Numbered from the stretch's first letter, positions 1 to 14,371 are shown. The stretch is 64,000 nucleotides of DNA from Mycobacterium sp. 141 (GCF_000382405.1 NZ_KB908258.1:248001-312000), one strand, 5' to 3'. Notes: generated from the letters alone by a model not told the origin. A program made the numbers and translations.

Positions 1-1135
1 CGGACTCGACGAGTTTGGACCGGGTGTGCTTCTCGATCGACTTGAGCAGATGCCGTTCCCGCGGCGTCACGAACAGCAGTGCGGCACCCGAACGCCCGGC
101 CCGTCCGGTGCGGCCGATCCGGTGCACGTAGGACTCGACGTCGTGTGGGATGTCGTAGTTGACCACGTGGCTGATGCGCTCCACGTCCAGCCCGCGGGCG
201 GCCACGTCCGTCGCGATCAGGATGTCGAGCTTGCCGTCCTTGAGCGAGGCGATGGTGCGTTCGCGCTGAGCCTGAGCGATGTCGCCGTTGATGGCTGCCG
301 CCGAGAAACCACGCGCCTTGAGCCGCTCGGCGACCTCCTCGGTGGCCTGCTTGGTGCGGACGAAAACGATCATCGCGTCGAACGGTTCGACCTCAAGGAC
401 GCGGGTGAGCGCATCGAGCTTGCGCGGGCCGGCCACCTGGATGAAGCGCTGCGAGATGTTCTCGGCCGTGGCGGTTTTCGCCTTGACCGTGACCTCGACC
501 GGATCATGCAGGTACTTGCTGGTGATCTTGCGGATAGCCGGCGGCATGGTCGCCGAGAACAACGCGACCTGCTTGTACTCGGGGGTGTCGGCGAGGATGC
601 GTTCGACATCCTCGGCGAAGCCCATCTGGAGCATCTCGTCGGCCTCGTCGAGCACGAGGTAGTCCAGGTGGGACAGGTCCAGCCGGCCCTTCTCCAGGTG
701 ATCGATCACCCGGCCCGGGGTGCCCACGACCACCTGCGCACCGCGCTTGAGCCCCGCGAGCTGCGGCCCGTACGACGAGCCTCCGTAGATCGCCAGCACG
801 TTCACGTCGGGCAGATGCGCACCGTAGCGGCCGAACGCCTCGGCCACCTGCAGTGCCAACTCGCGCGTCGGCGCCAGTACCAGAGCCTGGGTGGCCCTGC
901 TGGAAGTGTCCAACTTGGACAGGATCGGGATGGCGAAGGCCGCTGTCTTGCCGGTGCCGGTCTGCGCCAGGCCGACGACGTCGGAGCCGGCCAGCATCGG
1001 TGGAATGGTGGCGGCCTGGATCGCCGAAGGCGACTCGTAACCGACGTCGGCGACAGCCTGCAGCACCGCTGGGTGAATCTGCAGGTCGGCAAAGGTCGGT
1101 TCGGTGTCTGCGGTATCCGAATCTGGCGAGGTCAT
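1..1135 (-). CDS. deaD: DEAD-box ATP-dependent RNA helicase, 3' end outside window
   Basis: ATP-dependent RNA helicase expected to remodel rRNA, mRNA or ribosome assembly intermediates. The ATG at 1135 gives an N-terminus containing FADL and the Q-motif region ([14 protein letters not shown]), followed by the Walker A-like motif AQTGTGKT at about residue 60. Near the left edge is motif VI ([15 protein letters not shown]), followed by the [13 protein letters not shown] segment seen in CsdA/DeaD proteins. The reading frame stays open to base 1, so the C-terminal tail is missing. It is divergent from the downstream lipoprotein gene, matching my memory of the Rv1253/Rv1252c pair. The family call is firm; the exact substrate is unknown. 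Confidence 0.95.
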   Translation of the reverse strand, partial: MTSPDSDTADTEPTFADLQIHPAVLQAVADVGYESPSAIQAATIPPMLAGSDVVGLAQTGTGKTAAFAIPILSKLDTSSRATQALVLAPTRELALQVAEAFGRYGAHLPDVNVLAIYGGSSYGPQLAGLKRGAQVVVGTPGRVIDHLEKGRLDLSHLDYLVLDEADEMLQMGFAEDVERILADTPEYKQVALFSATMPPAIRKITSKYLHDPVEVTVKAKTATAENISQRFIQVAGPRKLDALTRVLEVEPFDAMIVFVRTKQATEEVAERLKARGFSAAAINGDIAQAQRERTIASLKDGKLDILIATDVAARGLDVERISHVVNYDIPHDVESYVHRIGRTGRAGRSGAALLFVTPRERHLLKSIEKHTRSKLVES

Positions 1136-1218
1136 CGGGACAGAGTCTAGTGCCAGTCGGCGGCCGAGCCGCCGCGCCTGCCCGATCCGCCGCAACGATC
1201 AGGGTAGGTTGCCCAACT

Positions 1219-1758
1219 GTGAAAGAGATCTTGATGATCTCGGCGGCTGTGCTCGTGGTGGCGGGATGCGGTTCGGGGGATTCCACCGTCTCCAAAACAC
1301 CGGAACCGTCCGCGAATCCGGCCCCGACAACCGCCCCGGCGACCACGACTGAAGCACCGTCGACGCCGACGGTCGCAGCCCCGGATCCGTGCGCGGTCAA
1401 CCTCGCCGCCCCCGAGATCGCCAGGGCGGTATCCGAACTCCCCCGCGATCCGCGCAGCAATCAGGCCTGGAGCCCGGAGCCGATGGCCGGCAACTACAAC
1501 GAATGCGCGCAGTTGTCGGCCGTCATCGTGCGGGCCAACACCAACGCACCCAATCCGAACACCCGCGCCGTGCTGTTCCACCTCGGCAAGTTCATCCCGA
1601 CCGGGGTTCCCGACACCTACGGATTCAACGGGATCGACAAGACCACGAGCACCGGCGACACCGTGGCCCTGCAGTACTCGGGTGGCCTCCACGGGCTGGC
1701 CAGCGTCGTGAAGTTCCGGTGGAACGGCAACGGCGTGGAGCTCATGGGCAATACCTGA
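1219..1758 (+). CDS. lprE: LppP/LprE-family lipoprotein
   Basis: A 179-residue exported lipoprotein starting at GTG 1219. A short hydrophobic signal (residues 4-15) ends in the lipobox VAGC with Cys17 as the predicted lipidation site. A Thr/Pro/Ala-rich linker (about 20-50) follows, then a compact domain with two further cysteines (DPCAVN and YNECAQL), as in the mycobacterial LppP/LprE family. It should be anchored to the outer face of the plasma membrane. Its biochemical function is not known. It is divergent from deaD, with 83 bases between the two starts to carry both promoters. The symbol rests on family resemblance and neighbourhood. Confidence 0.85.
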   Translation: MKEILMISAAVLVVAGCGSGDSTVSKTPEPSANPAPTTAPATTTEAPSTPTVAAPDPCAVNLAAPEIARAVSELPRDPRSNQAWSPEPMAGNYNECAQLSAVIVRANTNAPNPNTRAVLFHLGKFIPTGVPDTYGFNGIDKTTSTGDTVALQYSGGLHGLASVVKFRWNGNGVELMGNT

Positions 1759-1874
1759 GTACGGACTTTCTCTCTTTCTCCGCGAAATAGCCTTGATGGT
1801 CGCTTAAGCCACGCCTGCGCAGCCATGGCTTCATTTTGACGCGGCTTGTCGGATCCCGTGACCACGATCGCGGC

Positions 1875-1982
1875 ATGGGGACGATATTCGTAGGCAGCCA
1901 AGCGGTAGCACGAGGCGAACTGACCAGGGGCCGCTTGAGGGCTGCGTAACGGTCGATATATCCCGACATTTACCAACCGCGG
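1875..1982 (+). pseudogene. N-terminal segment of the DUF559 gene, cut by an in-frame TAA
   Basis: ATG 1875 opens a frame shared with the DUF559 ORF at 1983. It reads MGTIFVGSQAVARGELTRGR, then LRAA, then TAA (1947-1949), then RSIYPDIYQPR straight into the downstream ORF. This is the N-terminal helix-turn-helix segment normally present in this mycobacterial family, with the stop where Tyr or His is usual (for example TAC to TAA). Either the gene is inactivated, or a shortened protein starts at ATG 1983. Confidence 0.7.
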
Positions 1983-2744
1983 ATGGCCGAGCCATCGCTC
2001 TATGCCAATACAGTCGGCGCCTGGCTGTGGTCGGGTCAGCGTGCCGTGATCACCGGTCGAGCCGCGGCCGCGCTACACGGCGCCGAATATGTCGACAAGG
2101 ACTCCCCCATCGAACTCATCTGGCGAAACAACCGTCCGCCGCGCGGCATCGTCACGCACAACGACCGGCTCAGCGACCACGAGGTGGTCGAGATCAACGG
2201 AATGGCAGTCACCGCCATCCCGCGAACTGCACTGGACCTCGGCCGTTATCTGCCACGGGAGGCGGCGGTGGCTCATCTCGACGCGCTGGCACGAACCACC
2301 GGTCTGGGCTCTGAACACGTGCAACCGCTCGTCGAGCACTATCGAGGTGCGCGTGGAGTACGCCGTGCGCGGGAGGCACTCACCCTGCTGGACGCCGGCG
2401 CCCAATCACCGAAAGAAACCTGGCTCCGCCTGCTGGTGATGGATGCCGGATATCCGCGGCCACAGACCCAGATTCCGGTGCTCGAGCCCGACGGCTTCCC
2501 GTTCGCCTACCTCGACATGGGCTGGGAGGACATGATGATCGGGTTGGAGTACGACGGAGAGCAGCATCAGGCCGAACGGGGCCGCTATGTGTGGGACGAA
2601 AAGCGGTTACGGAGGGTGCGGCGCCAGGGGTGGCTACACATTCGCGTGATCAAGGAGGACCGTCCGCGCGACATCCTCAGTCGGGTGCGTGAAGCATGGA
2701 CTCGCCGCGAGCGTGAAGCCATGGCCGCTTCGACGGCGGCGTAA
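1983..2744 (+). CDS. DUF559-type (AbiEi/Vsr-like fold) protein, N-terminally shortened
   Basis: A 253-residue frame. The first about 110 residues resemble the AbiEi-like antitoxin region (GAWLWSGQRAVITGRAAAAL, then ITHNDR-type and TAIPRTALDL motifs). The C-terminal part carries the DUF559 nuclease-fold signature GLEYDGEQHQ with WDEKRLRRV and GWLHIRVIKEDR at about residues 180-225. Such proteins are common and often multicopy in mycobacteria; their role is not established, though a link to type IV toxin-antitoxin or nuclease function has been inferred from fold. The usual first 36 residues lie upstream, separated by a stop codon, so this may be a pseudogene or a restart product. No cognate toxin gene is visible beside it. 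Confidence 0.7.
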   Translation: MAEPSLYANTVGAWLWSGQRAVITGRAAAALHGAEYVDKDSPIELIWRNNRPPRGIVTHNDRLSDHEVVEINGMAVTAIPRTALDLGRYLPREAAVAHLDALARTTGLGSEHVQPLVEHYRGARGVRRAREALTLLDAGAQSPKETWLRLLVMDAGYPRPQTQIPVLEPDGFPFAYLDMGWEDMMIGLEYDGEQHQAERGRYVWDEKRLRRVRRQGWLHIRVIKEDRPRDILSRVREAWTRREREAMAASTAA

Positions 2745-2804
2745 CAACCCTCCACGCTGTTTCGCGCCAACACGACTGTCGGACCACCCACCTACAGTGA
2801 CAAC

Positions 2805-5800
2805 GTGTTCGTCACCGAGGGCCGCCGGGAAGGTCGGACGGTCATCTACAGCGCCTCGGACCTCGCAGCGGCCGCGCGTTGCGAATACGCGTTGCTGCGC
2901 TCGTTCGACGCCCGGCTCGGGTGGGGTCCGGCGCTTTCCGGTGATGACGAATTGCTGGCTCGCACCGCCCAACTCGGCGACGAGCACGAGCAGCGTCACC
3001 TCGACGAGCTGCGCTCCGACACTTCTGTGACGGTGATCGGCAGGCCCGCCTACACAGTTGCGGGGCTGACTGCCGCCGCCGAACAGACCCTCGATGCCGT
3101 ACGTCGCCGCGCTCCCGTGATCTATCAGGCCGCGATGTTCGACGGCCGATTCGCCGGCTTCGCCGACTTCTTGGTGTTGACCGGATCTGGGGCCGACGAA
3201 CGCTACAAGTTGCGCGACACCAAACTGGCCCGCTCGGTGAAGGTCGAGGCGCTGCTGCAACTCGCGGCCTATCACCAGAGCCTGACCGCCGCGGGTGTGC
3301 CGGTCGACGACGAGGTCGAGCTGGTGCTGGGAGACAGCGCCGTCGCGTCCTACCCGGTCGACGAACTGCTCGGTGTGTACCGACCGCGCCGCGCTGCCCT
3401 GCAGCGCCTGCTCGACGAGCACCTGGCTGCCGGCCGGCCGGTCAGTTGGGACGACGATGTCCGGGCATGCTTCCGCTGCCCGGAGTGCGCTGAGCAGGTC
3501 GGCGCACACGACGATCTGTTGCTGGTCGCGGGCATGAGGGTGAGCCAGCGGGCCCGGCTGATCGACGCCGGCATCACCACGGTGGCCGGACTCGCCCGCC
3601 ACGAGGGCCCCGTCGCCGGTCTGCATCCCCGCATCCTGACCAATCTGACGGCGCAGGCGCGGTTGCAGCGCGCCGAGCAGGTCGACGGCAAGCCGCCGTT
3701 CCAGGTGATCGACGCCCAGCCGCTGATGCAACTGCCCGACCCTGACAAGGGTGATCTGTTCTTCGATTTCGAGGGCGACCCGCTGTGGACCGACGACGGC
3801 AAGCAGTGGGGCCTGGAGTACATGTTCGGCGTGCTTGGCACCAAGGCCGAGGACTTTCACCCGCTATGGGCACACAACCGCGCCGAGGAACGCCAGGCGC
3901 TGCGCGATTTCCTCAAACTCGTGCGCCAGCGACGCAAGCGCTACCCGAACATGCACATCTACCACTACGCGGCCTACGAGAAGACGGCCCTGCTGCGGCT
4001 GGCCGGACGCTACGGCGAAGGCGAGGACGCCGTCGACGAGTTGCTCCGCAACGGCGTACTGGTCGACCTGTATCCATTGGTGCGCAAGAGCATTCGCATC
4101 GGGACGAAGAACTACAGCCTGAAATCGCTTGAACCGCTGTACATGGGAGCGCAGCTGCGCGACGGGGACGTCACCACGGCCACCGACTCCATCACCCAGT
4201 ACGCAAAGTACTGCGCTCTGCGCGCCGACGAGCGCCACGATGACGCCGCGCTCGTACTCAAGGAGATCGAGGACTACAACCGGTATGACTGCGTCTCTAC
4301 TCGCAACCTGCGTGACTGGCTGATCAATCGGGCCATCGAGTCGGCCGTGCCTCCTCTGGGCGCCCAACCCGTGGCCGACGGAGGCCCGACCGAGCCCGAG
4401 GACAAGCTGGCGCGCACTCTGAAACGGTTTGTCGGGTACGGCGAACGCCGCCCCGAGCAGCAGGCGGTGGCGATGATCTCGGCTGCCCGCGGCTACCACC
4501 GCCGTGAAGACAAGCCGTACTGGTGGGGGCATTTCGATCGGCTGAACCATCCGGTCGACGAATGGGCCGACAGCACCGGGGTTTTCGTCGCCGAGACGGC
4601 GACCGTCGTCACGGACTGGCACACCCCGCCCCGGGCCCGCAAACCGCAACGGCAGGTGCTGCTGCGCGGCATGCTGGCCAACGGCGAGCTGGGCCGGGAG
4701 ATGTATGCGCTCTACGATCTGCAGCGCAGGGCGTTCGGATCGGTGCAGGTGCTGGACTGCGACGACCCGGCCGCGCCGACCGAGGTGCTGGTTATTGAGC
4801 GGAAACCTCAGGGCGGCCCCGTATTCGGTGAAACCCCGTTCGCATTGACGCCGGGGCCGCCGATCCGCACCACGGCGCTGCGTGAATCGATCGAAACCAC
4901 GGCGACCCAGATCGCTGCGGGTCTGCCTCGGTTGCCGGCCACCGGCGTCGTCGATGTACTGCTGCGCCGGCCGCCCCGGACCCGCAGCGGCGCACCCATC
5001 CCCCACGATGACCGACGCGTCGAGGAGCAGATCACCGCGGCGCTGTTGGATCTGGACTCGTCGTACCTGGCCGTGCACGGGCCGCCCGGCACCGGCAAGA
5101 CCTACACGGCCGCTGCGGTGATCGCCCGGTTGGTCAACGAACACCGCTGGCGCGTCGGCGTGGTGGCCCAATCACATGCGGTGGTGGAGAATCTCTTTCG
5201 CGATATCGTCAAGGCCGGCGTGGATGCGGCGCGCGTCGCCAAGAAAGGCCGCAGCGACGATCCGTGCTGGACCGAGCTCGACGAGAAAGACTACCCGGCG
5301 TTCATCTCTGATCACCAGGGATGCGTCATCGGCGGCACCGCATGGGATTTCGCCAACGCGGCGCGGGTGCCCCCGGGCAGCCTGGATCTGCTCGTCGTCG
5401 AAGAGGCCGGCCAATACAGCCTCGCCAACACCATCGCCGTAGCACCGGCCGCAGCCAATCTGCTGTTGCTGGGCGACCCGCAGCAGCTGCCGCAAGTCAG
5501 TGCAGGCACGCACCCCGAGCCGGTCGACACCTCGGCGCTGGGCTGGCTGGTGGGCGATCACCACACTCTGCCCGCGGAACTGGGCTACTTCCTGGACCGC
5601 TCGTATCGCATGCATCCCGCGGTGTGTGCAGCCGTGTCGCGGTTGTCCTATGCCGATCGGCTGTATTCGGTGGACACGCTGACCGGGGCCCGCCGGCTCG
5701 ACGGCTATGAGCCCGGGGTGCGGCTGCTGACCGTCGAGCACGACGGCGATGCCACCGAAAGCCCGGAAGAGGCCGGTGCCATAGTCGCCGAGATCGGCCG

Positions 5801-6188
5801 GCTGCTCGGCTCGACATGGACCGACGAGAACGGCAGCGGTCCGCTGACGCAAGAGCAGGTGCTGGTCGTGACGCCGTACAACGCCCAGGTGGTGATGCTG
5901 CGCCGGCAGCTGGATGCCGCCGGGCTGACCGAGGTGCGGGCCGGCACAGTGGACAAGTTCCAGGGCCAGCAGGCGCCGGTGGTGTTCATCTCCATGGTTG
6001 CGTCGTCGATCGACGATGTTCCACGCGGAATCTCGTTCCTGCTCAACCGCAATCGGCTCAACGTAGCGGTGAGCCGGGCCAAGTACACCGCTGTGATCGT
6101 GCGATCCGCGGCGCTCACCGACTATCTGCCGGCCACCCCGGCAGGCGTCGTAGAGCTGGGAGCGTTCCTGGCGCTCGGCGAGCGCTAA
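2805..6188 (+). CDS. TM0106-family RecB-like nuclease fused to RNase H-like exonuclease and SF1 helicase
   Basis: A 1127-residue multidomain DNA enzyme starting at GTG 2805. Residues about 10-235 form a RecB-like nuclease ([11 protein letters not shown] and QLAAYH motifs) with a CFRCPEC cysteine cluster near 222 and a helix-hairpin-helix region after it. Residues about 315-505 form a DEDD/RNase H-like exonuclease ([16 protein letters not shown] near 490). Residues about 735-1127 form a superfamily 1 Dna2/Upf1-type helicase: Walker A GPPGTGKT near 760, motif II VVEEAGQ near 863, motif [12 protein letters not shown] near 887, motif [13 protein letters not shown] near 1083. It probably unwinds and trims DNA in repair or defence. 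Its stop overlaps the convergent MFS gene by 4 bases. Matches Rv1251c from memory. Confidence 0.93.
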   Translation: MFVTEGRREGRTVIYSASDLAAAARCEYALLRSFDARLGWGPALSGDDELLARTAQLGDEHEQRHLDELRSDTSVTVIGRPAYTVAGLTAAAEQTLDAVRRRAPVIYQAAMFDGRFAGFADFLVLTGSGADERYKLRDTKLARSVKVEALLQLAAYHQSLTAAGVPVDDEVELVLGDSAVASYPVDELLGVYRPRRAALQRLLDEHLAAGRPVSWDDDVRACFRCPECAEQVGAHDDLLLVAGMRVSQRARLIDAGITTVAGLARHEGPVAGLHPRILTNLTAQARLQRAEQVDGKPPFQVIDAQPLMQLPDPDKGDLFFDFEGDPLWTDDGKQWGLEYMFGVLGTKAEDFHPLWAHNRAEERQALRDFLKLVRQRRKRYPNMHIYHYAAYEKTALLRLAGRYGEGEDAVDELLRNGVLVDLYPLVRKSIRIGTKNYSLKSLEPLYMGAQLRDGDVTTATDSITQYAKYCALRADERHDDAALVLKEIEDYNRYDCVSTRNLRDWLINRAIESAVPPLGAQPVADGGPTEPEDKLARTLKRFVGYGERRPEQQAVAMISAARGYHRREDKPYWWGHFDRLNHPVDEWADSTGVFVAETATVVTDWHTPPRARKPQRQVLLRGMLANGELGREMYALYDLQRRAFGSVQVLDCDDPAAPTEVLVIERKPQGGPVFGETPFALTPGPPIRTTALRESIETTATQIAAGLPRLPATGVVDVLLRRPPRTRSGAPIPHDDRRVEEQITAALLDLDSSYLAVHGPPGTGKTYTAAAVIARLVNEHRWRVGVVAQSHAVVENLFRDIVKAGVDAARVAKKGRSDDPCWTELDEKDYPAFISDHQGCVIGGTAWDFANAARVPPGSLDLLVVEEAGQYSLANTIAVAPAAANLLLLGDPQQLPQVSAGTHPEPVDTSALGWLVGDHHTLPAELGYFLDRSYRMHPAVCAAVSRLSYADRLYSVDTLTGARRLDGYEPGVRLLTVEHDGDATESPEEAGAIVAEIGRLLGSTWTDENGSGPLTQEQVLVVTPYNAQVVMLRRQLDAAGLTEVRAGTVDKFQGQQAPVVFISMVASSIDDVPRGISFLLNRNRLNVAVSRAKYTAVIVRSAALTDYLPATPAGVVELGAFLALGER

Positions 6189-8164
6189 TCCCCCGGGCGC
6201 GAGTGCCTGCCGTAGGACCGGTTGTCGTCGGGGTCCCCGCCATAGTCGTTGCCGTTGACCCGCCGGTGTGCCCCGCCCGGCGGTTCCATCCGCCGGAAAT
6301 GCTGCTCGGAATCGACATGAGACCCGTTGTGCGCGTAGCCGATCAGCTCATCAGACGAATTCGCCGGCATATCGGCCATGAGCTGGTCGAGAATGGCCTG
6401 CCACGGATCGTCGGCCTCGGGGCCGGCAGCGGGCGGTACCGAGGACGTCAGCGGGTCGACCGGCCGGACAACCGGCGCAGGCAGCGGCTCGGTCACCGGA
6501 TCCGGTGCGGGCTCGACCACCGGCTCTTCCCACGCCACGGTGTACTCGATGTACTCGTCGTCGTCGGGGTCTTCGGGCAGGTGGTGGTTGGCCAGGCCCA
6601 CCACGCGCAGGACGTCGGTCGGCTCGTCACCGAGGTCATCAATGTCACCGACGTCATCGATGTCGGCATCGTCTTCGGCATCGTCGTAGACCGCGCGGGA
6701 AACCTCACCGAAGCCGCGCAGGAACAACGCCGCAACCACCCCGAAGAGCGCGACGAACGCCGGCAGCAGCATGGACTGCGCCATCGCCGTGGCGAACGGC
6801 TCGTGCAGAAATCCCGGCAGGACCGTCGCGGCCGTCTCGGCCCGCGGCACCACCGGGGCGGGCCCCGGCATCTGCCGTGCGATCTCCCATGTCATGAAGG
6901 CCGCGATGCCGGCGCTGCCCAGTACCGACCCGACCTGCCGGGTGGCGTTGTACACACCCGAGCCGGCACCGGCGAGGCGCAGCGACAGGTTGCGGGTCGC
7001 GGTGGCGGCCAGCGGCGACCAGATGAACGCCATCCCCACGCCCACCAACACCTGCGGCAACACCAGTCGCCAGATCGGCGTGGTCGGAGTCATCTCGATC
7101 GACAGCCAGGTCAGGCCGATCGCCGTGGCGGCAAAGCCGAAACCGACCACCGGCCGCGGATGCGAGCGATCGACGATGCGGCCCACCAACGGGGCCAGCG
7201 ATCCGCTGGCGATTGCCGTCGGGGCGGTCAGCAGCGCTGACTCGATCGGAGACAGCCCGCACACCGACTGCGCATAGAACATCAGCGGCAGGATCATCGC
7301 GGTCACGGCGAACCCGATGGTCGCAACCCCGACATTGGCCAGGCTGAAATCCCGATCGGTGAAGATATGCAACGGGATCAGCGGTTCGGCGGTGTTGACC
7401 GACTGCCAGTAAACGAAGCCGGCCATCGCCACGACGCCGGCGGCCAGCGTGCCCCACACCCAGGGCGCCCAGTGGTGGGAATGCCCCTCCTGCAGGGCGA
7501 ACACGATGAGGAACATGCCGATGCCGGACAACGCCACGCCGAGCAGGTCGAACCGGTGCGGGGCAGTCGGCAACACCGGCACCAGCCAGATCGCCAGACC
7601 GAATCCGATGATCCCGATCGGCACGTTCACGAAGAAGATCCACTGCCAGCCCAGCCCGCCGACCAGGATGCCGCCCGCCAGCGGACCGACCAGCGTGGCC
7701 ACGCCGGCCGTCGCGCCCCACACACTCATCGCCACGCCGCGCCGCGCGGGCGGGAAGATCCGGGTGATGGTCGAGAGGGTCTGGGGTGTCAGCAAAGCTG
7801 CACCGATGCCCTGCACGACCCGCGCGGCGACCAGCATCCCGATGCTGCCGGCGAGCCCGCACCACAGCGACGCCGCGGTGAAAACCGCCAGCCCCACAAG
7901 GTAGAGGTTCTTCGGACCGTACACGTCGCCGAGACGCCCCGACACCAGCAGCGGCACGGCGTAGGCCAGCAGGTAGGCGCTCGTGACCCAAATCACGCCG
8001 TCGTAGCCGGCCCCCAGGCGCTGCATGATGGTCGGGTTGGCGACGGCCACGATGGTGGCGTCGAGCAAGATCATGAAGAAGCCGACCATCATCGCCCACA
8101 ACGCGTTCCACGGGTTGTGGCTGGCAGTGGGGCCCGTGAAGCGGGCGTTCAATGTCTCGGACAT
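6185..8164 (-). CDS. DHA2-family (EmrB/QacA) MFS drug efflux transporter with long acidic tail
   Basis: A membrane exporter expected to use the proton gradient to expel lipophilic compounds. The start at ATG 8164 (MSETLNARF) is preferred over an in-frame TTG at 8185. The N-terminus has motif [15 protein letters not shown] typical of DHA2, the loop 2-3 motif [11 protein letters not shown], and motif C-like [10 protein letters not shown]; the hydrophobic pattern fits about 14 membrane segments ending near residue 500. The last about 150 residues are soluble, rich in Asp, Glu and Pro ([20 protein letters not shown]), which is unusual for the family. Convergent with the helicase fusion, sharing bases 6185-6188. 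Corresponds to Rv1250 from memory. Confidence 0.92.
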   Translation of the reverse strand: MSETLNARFTGPTASHNPWNALWAMMVGFFMILLDATIVAVANPTIMQRLGAGYDGVIWVTSAYLLAYAVPLLVSGRLGDVYGPKNLYLVGLAVFTAASLWCGLAGSIGMLVAARVVQGIGAALLTPQTLSTITRIFPPARRGVAMSVWGATAGVATLVGPLAGGILVGGLGWQWIFFVNVPIGIIGFGLAIWLVPVLPTAPHRFDLLGVALSGIGMFLIVFALQEGHSHHWAPWVWGTLAAGVVAMAGFVYWQSVNTAEPLIPLHIFTDRDFSLANVGVATIGFAVTAMILPLMFYAQSVCGLSPIESALLTAPTAIASGSLAPLVGRIVDRSHPRPVVGFGFAATAIGLTWLSIEMTPTTPIWRLVLPQVLVGVGMAFIWSPLAATATRNLSLRLAGAGSGVYNATRQVGSVLGSAGIAAFMTWEIARQMPGPAPVVPRAETAATVLPGFLHEPFATAMAQSMLLPAFVALFGVVAALFLRGFGEVSRAVYDDAEDDADIDDVGDIDDLGDEPTDVLRVVGLANHHLPEDPDDDEYIEYTVAWEEPVVEPAPDPVTEPLPAPVVRPVDPLTSSVPPAAGPEADDPWQAILDQLMADMPANSSDELIGYAHNGSHVDSEQHFRRMEPPGGAHRRVNGNDYGGDPDDNRSYGRHSRPGD

Positions 8165-8267
8165 GTGATCAGCAAGTGCGGGCAATCGGCTCAGCGGGTG
8201 GTGATGCCCCAGCCGACGCTACGGACCCACCATCCTCCCGACAAGTCGAGGTGACGGGGGCCATCGG

Positions 8268-9548
8268 TCAGGCCGGTTCGATGACGGATGCCGGGATGAT
8301 CCCGCCTGCCGTGTCCTCCCGCCGCGCGCCGACCATCAGCAGCGCCGACAGGGCAATCACCACGCCTGCGGTCATCACCACCGACAGTGCCAGCGCACCG
8401 TTGCCGAGCGCGCCGACCACCGGCGCGACTGCTGCGCCGAGTCCGAATTGGGCCGCGCCCAGCAGCGCCGCGGCAGTCCCGGCGGCGTCCGGATGCCGCG
8501 ACAACGCGACCGCGGGAGCGTTCGGGATCACCAGTCCCATGGCCGCCAGGATGGCCAGCACCGGCAGCAGGAAGCCGGCCAGCCCGCCGATCTGTCCCAC
8601 CGCGAGCCCGATGAACAACAGACCGGCCACCGACGCCGCGCTCAACGCGCTCACGGTGATCGCCACAGGGGTGAACCGCCGCAGCAGCACCACGTTGAAC
8701 TGCGTCGACCCGATGAGTGCCACCGCACCCGCGGCGAACACCAGCGCAAACGCTTGCTGGTCCAGGCCGTAACGCCCCTGCAGCACGAACGGCGCGGCCG
8801 AGATGTAGGCGAACAAACCGGACATGCCGAGGGCGGCAACAAGCACCAGGATGACGAATCGGGAGTCCCGCAACAGTTCGGCGTAGGTGCCGAGGATGCT
8901 GCGGACGTGCAATGACCGCCGGTGCGCGGCCGGCAGGGTCTCGGGCAGCGCCAGCGCAGCCGTCAACAACAGGGCACCCGCCAGCACCACCAGAGCGACG
9001 AACACCCAGTGCCACGAACCCTTCAACAGCACCGCCGCGCCGAGCGAAGGCGCAAGTACCGGTGCCACACCGAGCACCAGCATGAGCCGGGACATCACAG
9101 TGGCAGCAGCCGAATCCTTGTATAGGTCACCGACGACGGCGACGGCCACCACCGACGCTGCCGCAGCACCCATGCCCTGCAGGCCTCGTGCCAAGCCGAG
9201 GGTCGTGACGTTAGGGGCGAAGACACAGAGCAGTGATGCCGCCATGTGCAGCACGATGCCCGCCATCAACGGACGCCGACGGCCCAGCGAATCCGACAGC
9301 GGGCCGACGATGAGCTGGCCCAGAGCCAGCCCGGCCAGCGTTCCCGTGAGCGTGAGTTGCGCGACCGAAGACGACACCGTGAGCTCGTCGGCGATCTTCG
9401 GCAACGCCGGCAGATACATGTCGATGGTGAGCGGACCGAGGGCAACGAGAGCGCCGAGCACCAGAATCATCCGAGTGCGGCCGGGCGGACGCGAGGAGTG
9501 ATCGAACTGGCTGGCTGTCGTCTCGTCCACGTGGGGCGATGATGCCAT
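8268..9548 (-). CDS. Bcr/CflA-family MFS drug efflux transporter
   Basis: A 426-residue, 12-TM DHA1 exporter starting at ATG 9548. Diagnostic features are TIDMYLPALPKIADEL in TM1, the Bcr signature LTLTGTLAGLALGQLIVGPLSDSLGRRRP, and GVAPVLAPSLGAAV in TM5. Family members export bicyclomycin, chloramphenicol, sulphonamides or peptides; the substrate here is not predictable. It lies 103 bases upstream of the DHA2 pump on the same strand, so two efflux pumps of different subfamilies may be co-transcribed. I do not recall this gene at the matching place in M. tuberculosis, so it is probably an addition in this lineage. Confidence 0.92.
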   Translation of the reverse strand: MASSPHVDETTASQFDHSSRPPGRTRMILVLGALVALGPLTIDMYLPALPKIADELTVSSSVAQLTLTGTLAGLALGQLIVGPLSDSLGRRRPLMAGIVLHMAASLLCVFAPNVTTLGLARGLQGMGAAAASVVAVAVVGDLYKDSAAATVMSRLMLVLGVAPVLAPSLGAAVLLKGSWHWVFVALVVLAGALLLTAALALPETLPAAHRRSLHVRSILGTYAELLRDSRFVILVLVAALGMSGLFAYISAAPFVLQGRYGLDQQAFALVFAAGAVALIGSTQFNVVLLRRFTPVAITVSALSAASVAGLLFIGLAVGQIGGLAGFLLPVLAILAAMGLVIPNAPAVALSRHPDAAGTAAALLGAAQFGLGAAVAPVVGALGNGALALSVVMTAGVVIALSALLMVGARREDTAGGIIPASVIEPA

Positions 9549-9706
9549 GAAGCAGGTCAGCTACGCATTCCAATTTTTTATTCCGCCGAGCGGGTCCCCT
9601 GCTCAGCAACCGTGACCGCTGTCACTGCCGGAAACCCGACACCCGGCACTGCTCGTTCCGTAAGCGTTAGCCTGGACAGTCAGCCGATGTTTGTCGGCCC
9701 GCATGT

Positions 9707-9713
9707 GGGGAGG
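9707..9713 (+). promoter_or_regulatory. Shine-Dalgarno GGGGAGG fixing the start at GTG 9721
   Basis: GGGGAGG ends 7 bases before GTG 9721. Two earlier in-frame codons, TTG 9691 and ATG 9703, have no such spacing, so the GTG is the preferred start of the Rv1249c-like gene. Confidence 0.7.
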
Positions 9714-9720
9714 CCCCGAA

Positions 9721-10470
9721 GTGAGCGCTCGGTCCACCAAGAAACAGCTGCCGGCAGTCCGTGACGGCGCGGACGAGGATCCCCGTGCCGCCGCGAAGGT
9801 GCTCTCGGCGATCATCGAACGCAGCTCCCGCGTGCAGGCGCCGGCGGTGAAGGCCTACGTCGACCGGCTGCGCAGCCAGCGGCCCGACGCCGCCCCGGCC
9901 GAGATCGTCACGCGGCTGGAGAAGCACTACGTCGCCGCCGTGATGGCCAGCGGTGCCGCAGTCGGCTCGGCCGCGGCGTTTCCCGGTATCGGCACCTTGA
10001 CCGCTCTTTCGGCGGTCGCCGGCGAGACCGTGGTGTTCCTCGAGGCGACGGCGGTGTTCGTCCTCGCCACCGCCGAGGTCCACGGCATTCCCGCCGACCA
10101 TAAGGAGCGCCGGCGCGCGCTGGTGCTCGCGGTCCTCGTCGGTGACGACAGCAAGCATGCGATAGCCGATCTGCTGGGCTCTGGAAGAACCAGCGGCGCC
10201 TGGTTGTCCGATGGTGCGGCGACGCTGCCGCTGCCCGCGGTGACCCAACTCAATTCCAGGTTGATGCGGTTCTTCGTCAAGAAGTACACCCTCAAGCGTG
10301 GTGCCATGGCATTGGGCAAGATGCTGCCGGTCGGTGTCGGCGCCGTCGTCGGCGGCGTCGGCAATCGGCTGATGGGTAAGAAGATCATCGGCAACGCGCA
10401 GAAGGCGTTCGGCCCGCCCCCGCCACGGTGGCCCACGACTCTCCGCGTGCTGCCATCGGCCCGATCCTGA
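9721..10470 (+). CDS. Conserved membrane-associated protein (Rv1249c-like)
   Basis: A 249-residue protein of unknown function. After a charged N-terminus (residues 1-70) comes a long hydrophobic, glycine/alanine-rich region at about 75-120 (AAVMASGAAVGSAAAFPGIG, then a VVFLEATAVFVLA stretch) that could span or insert into the membrane. A second hydrophobic glycine-rich segment near 200-225 (MLPVGVGAVVGGVGNRLMGKK) is followed by a basic end. No catalytic motif is recognised. It sits 156 bases upstream of kgd on the same strand, the arrangement I recall for Rv1249c-Rv1248c. No function is assigned. Confidence 0.85.
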   Translation: MSARSTKKQLPAVRDGADEDPRAAAKVLSAIIERSSRVQAPAVKAYVDRLRSQRPDAAPAEIVTRLEKHYVAAVMASGAAVGSAAAFPGIGTLTALSAVAGETVVFLEATAVFVLATAEVHGIPADHKERRRALVLAVLVGDDSKHAIADLLGSGRTSGAWLSDGAATLPLPAVTQLNSRLMRFFVKKYTLKRGAMALGKMLPVGVGAVVGGVGNRLMGKKIIGNAQKAFGPPPPRWPTTLRVLPSARS

Positions 10471-10626
10471 AAGCACAGACATCTGGTGGTGCCGTGGTCG
10501 CTGTCGGCTCGGAGGCGCTAGCCTTTAGACGGCGGTCAAGTAGGTCACCGCGGATAAACGAGAAGACGAGCGGCGAGCCTCCTTGCCACGGCTTGCCGAG
10601 ACCAAGAATCGAGGCGAACAGCTGCC

Positions 10627-14328
<3,702 letters not shown>

Positions 14329-14371
14329 TCCGCGAGATCGTGGTCGCGACGCTGTTGCCGCGTCCGCGGTA

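Noticed and set aside
26..1150. 374-codon + strand frame opposite deaD
   Set aside because: Antisense shadow of the helicase, rich in Asp, Arg, Val and Gly, without domains.
1983..2744. Type IV toxin-antitoxin system
   Set aside because: Only an AbiEi-like/DUF559 protein is present. No AbiEii-type nucleotidyltransferase toxin lies on either side.
2634..5171. Two long - strand frames opposite the nuclease/helicase gene
   Set aside because: Both are shadows of the 1127-residue protein, whose motifs are intact in the + frame.
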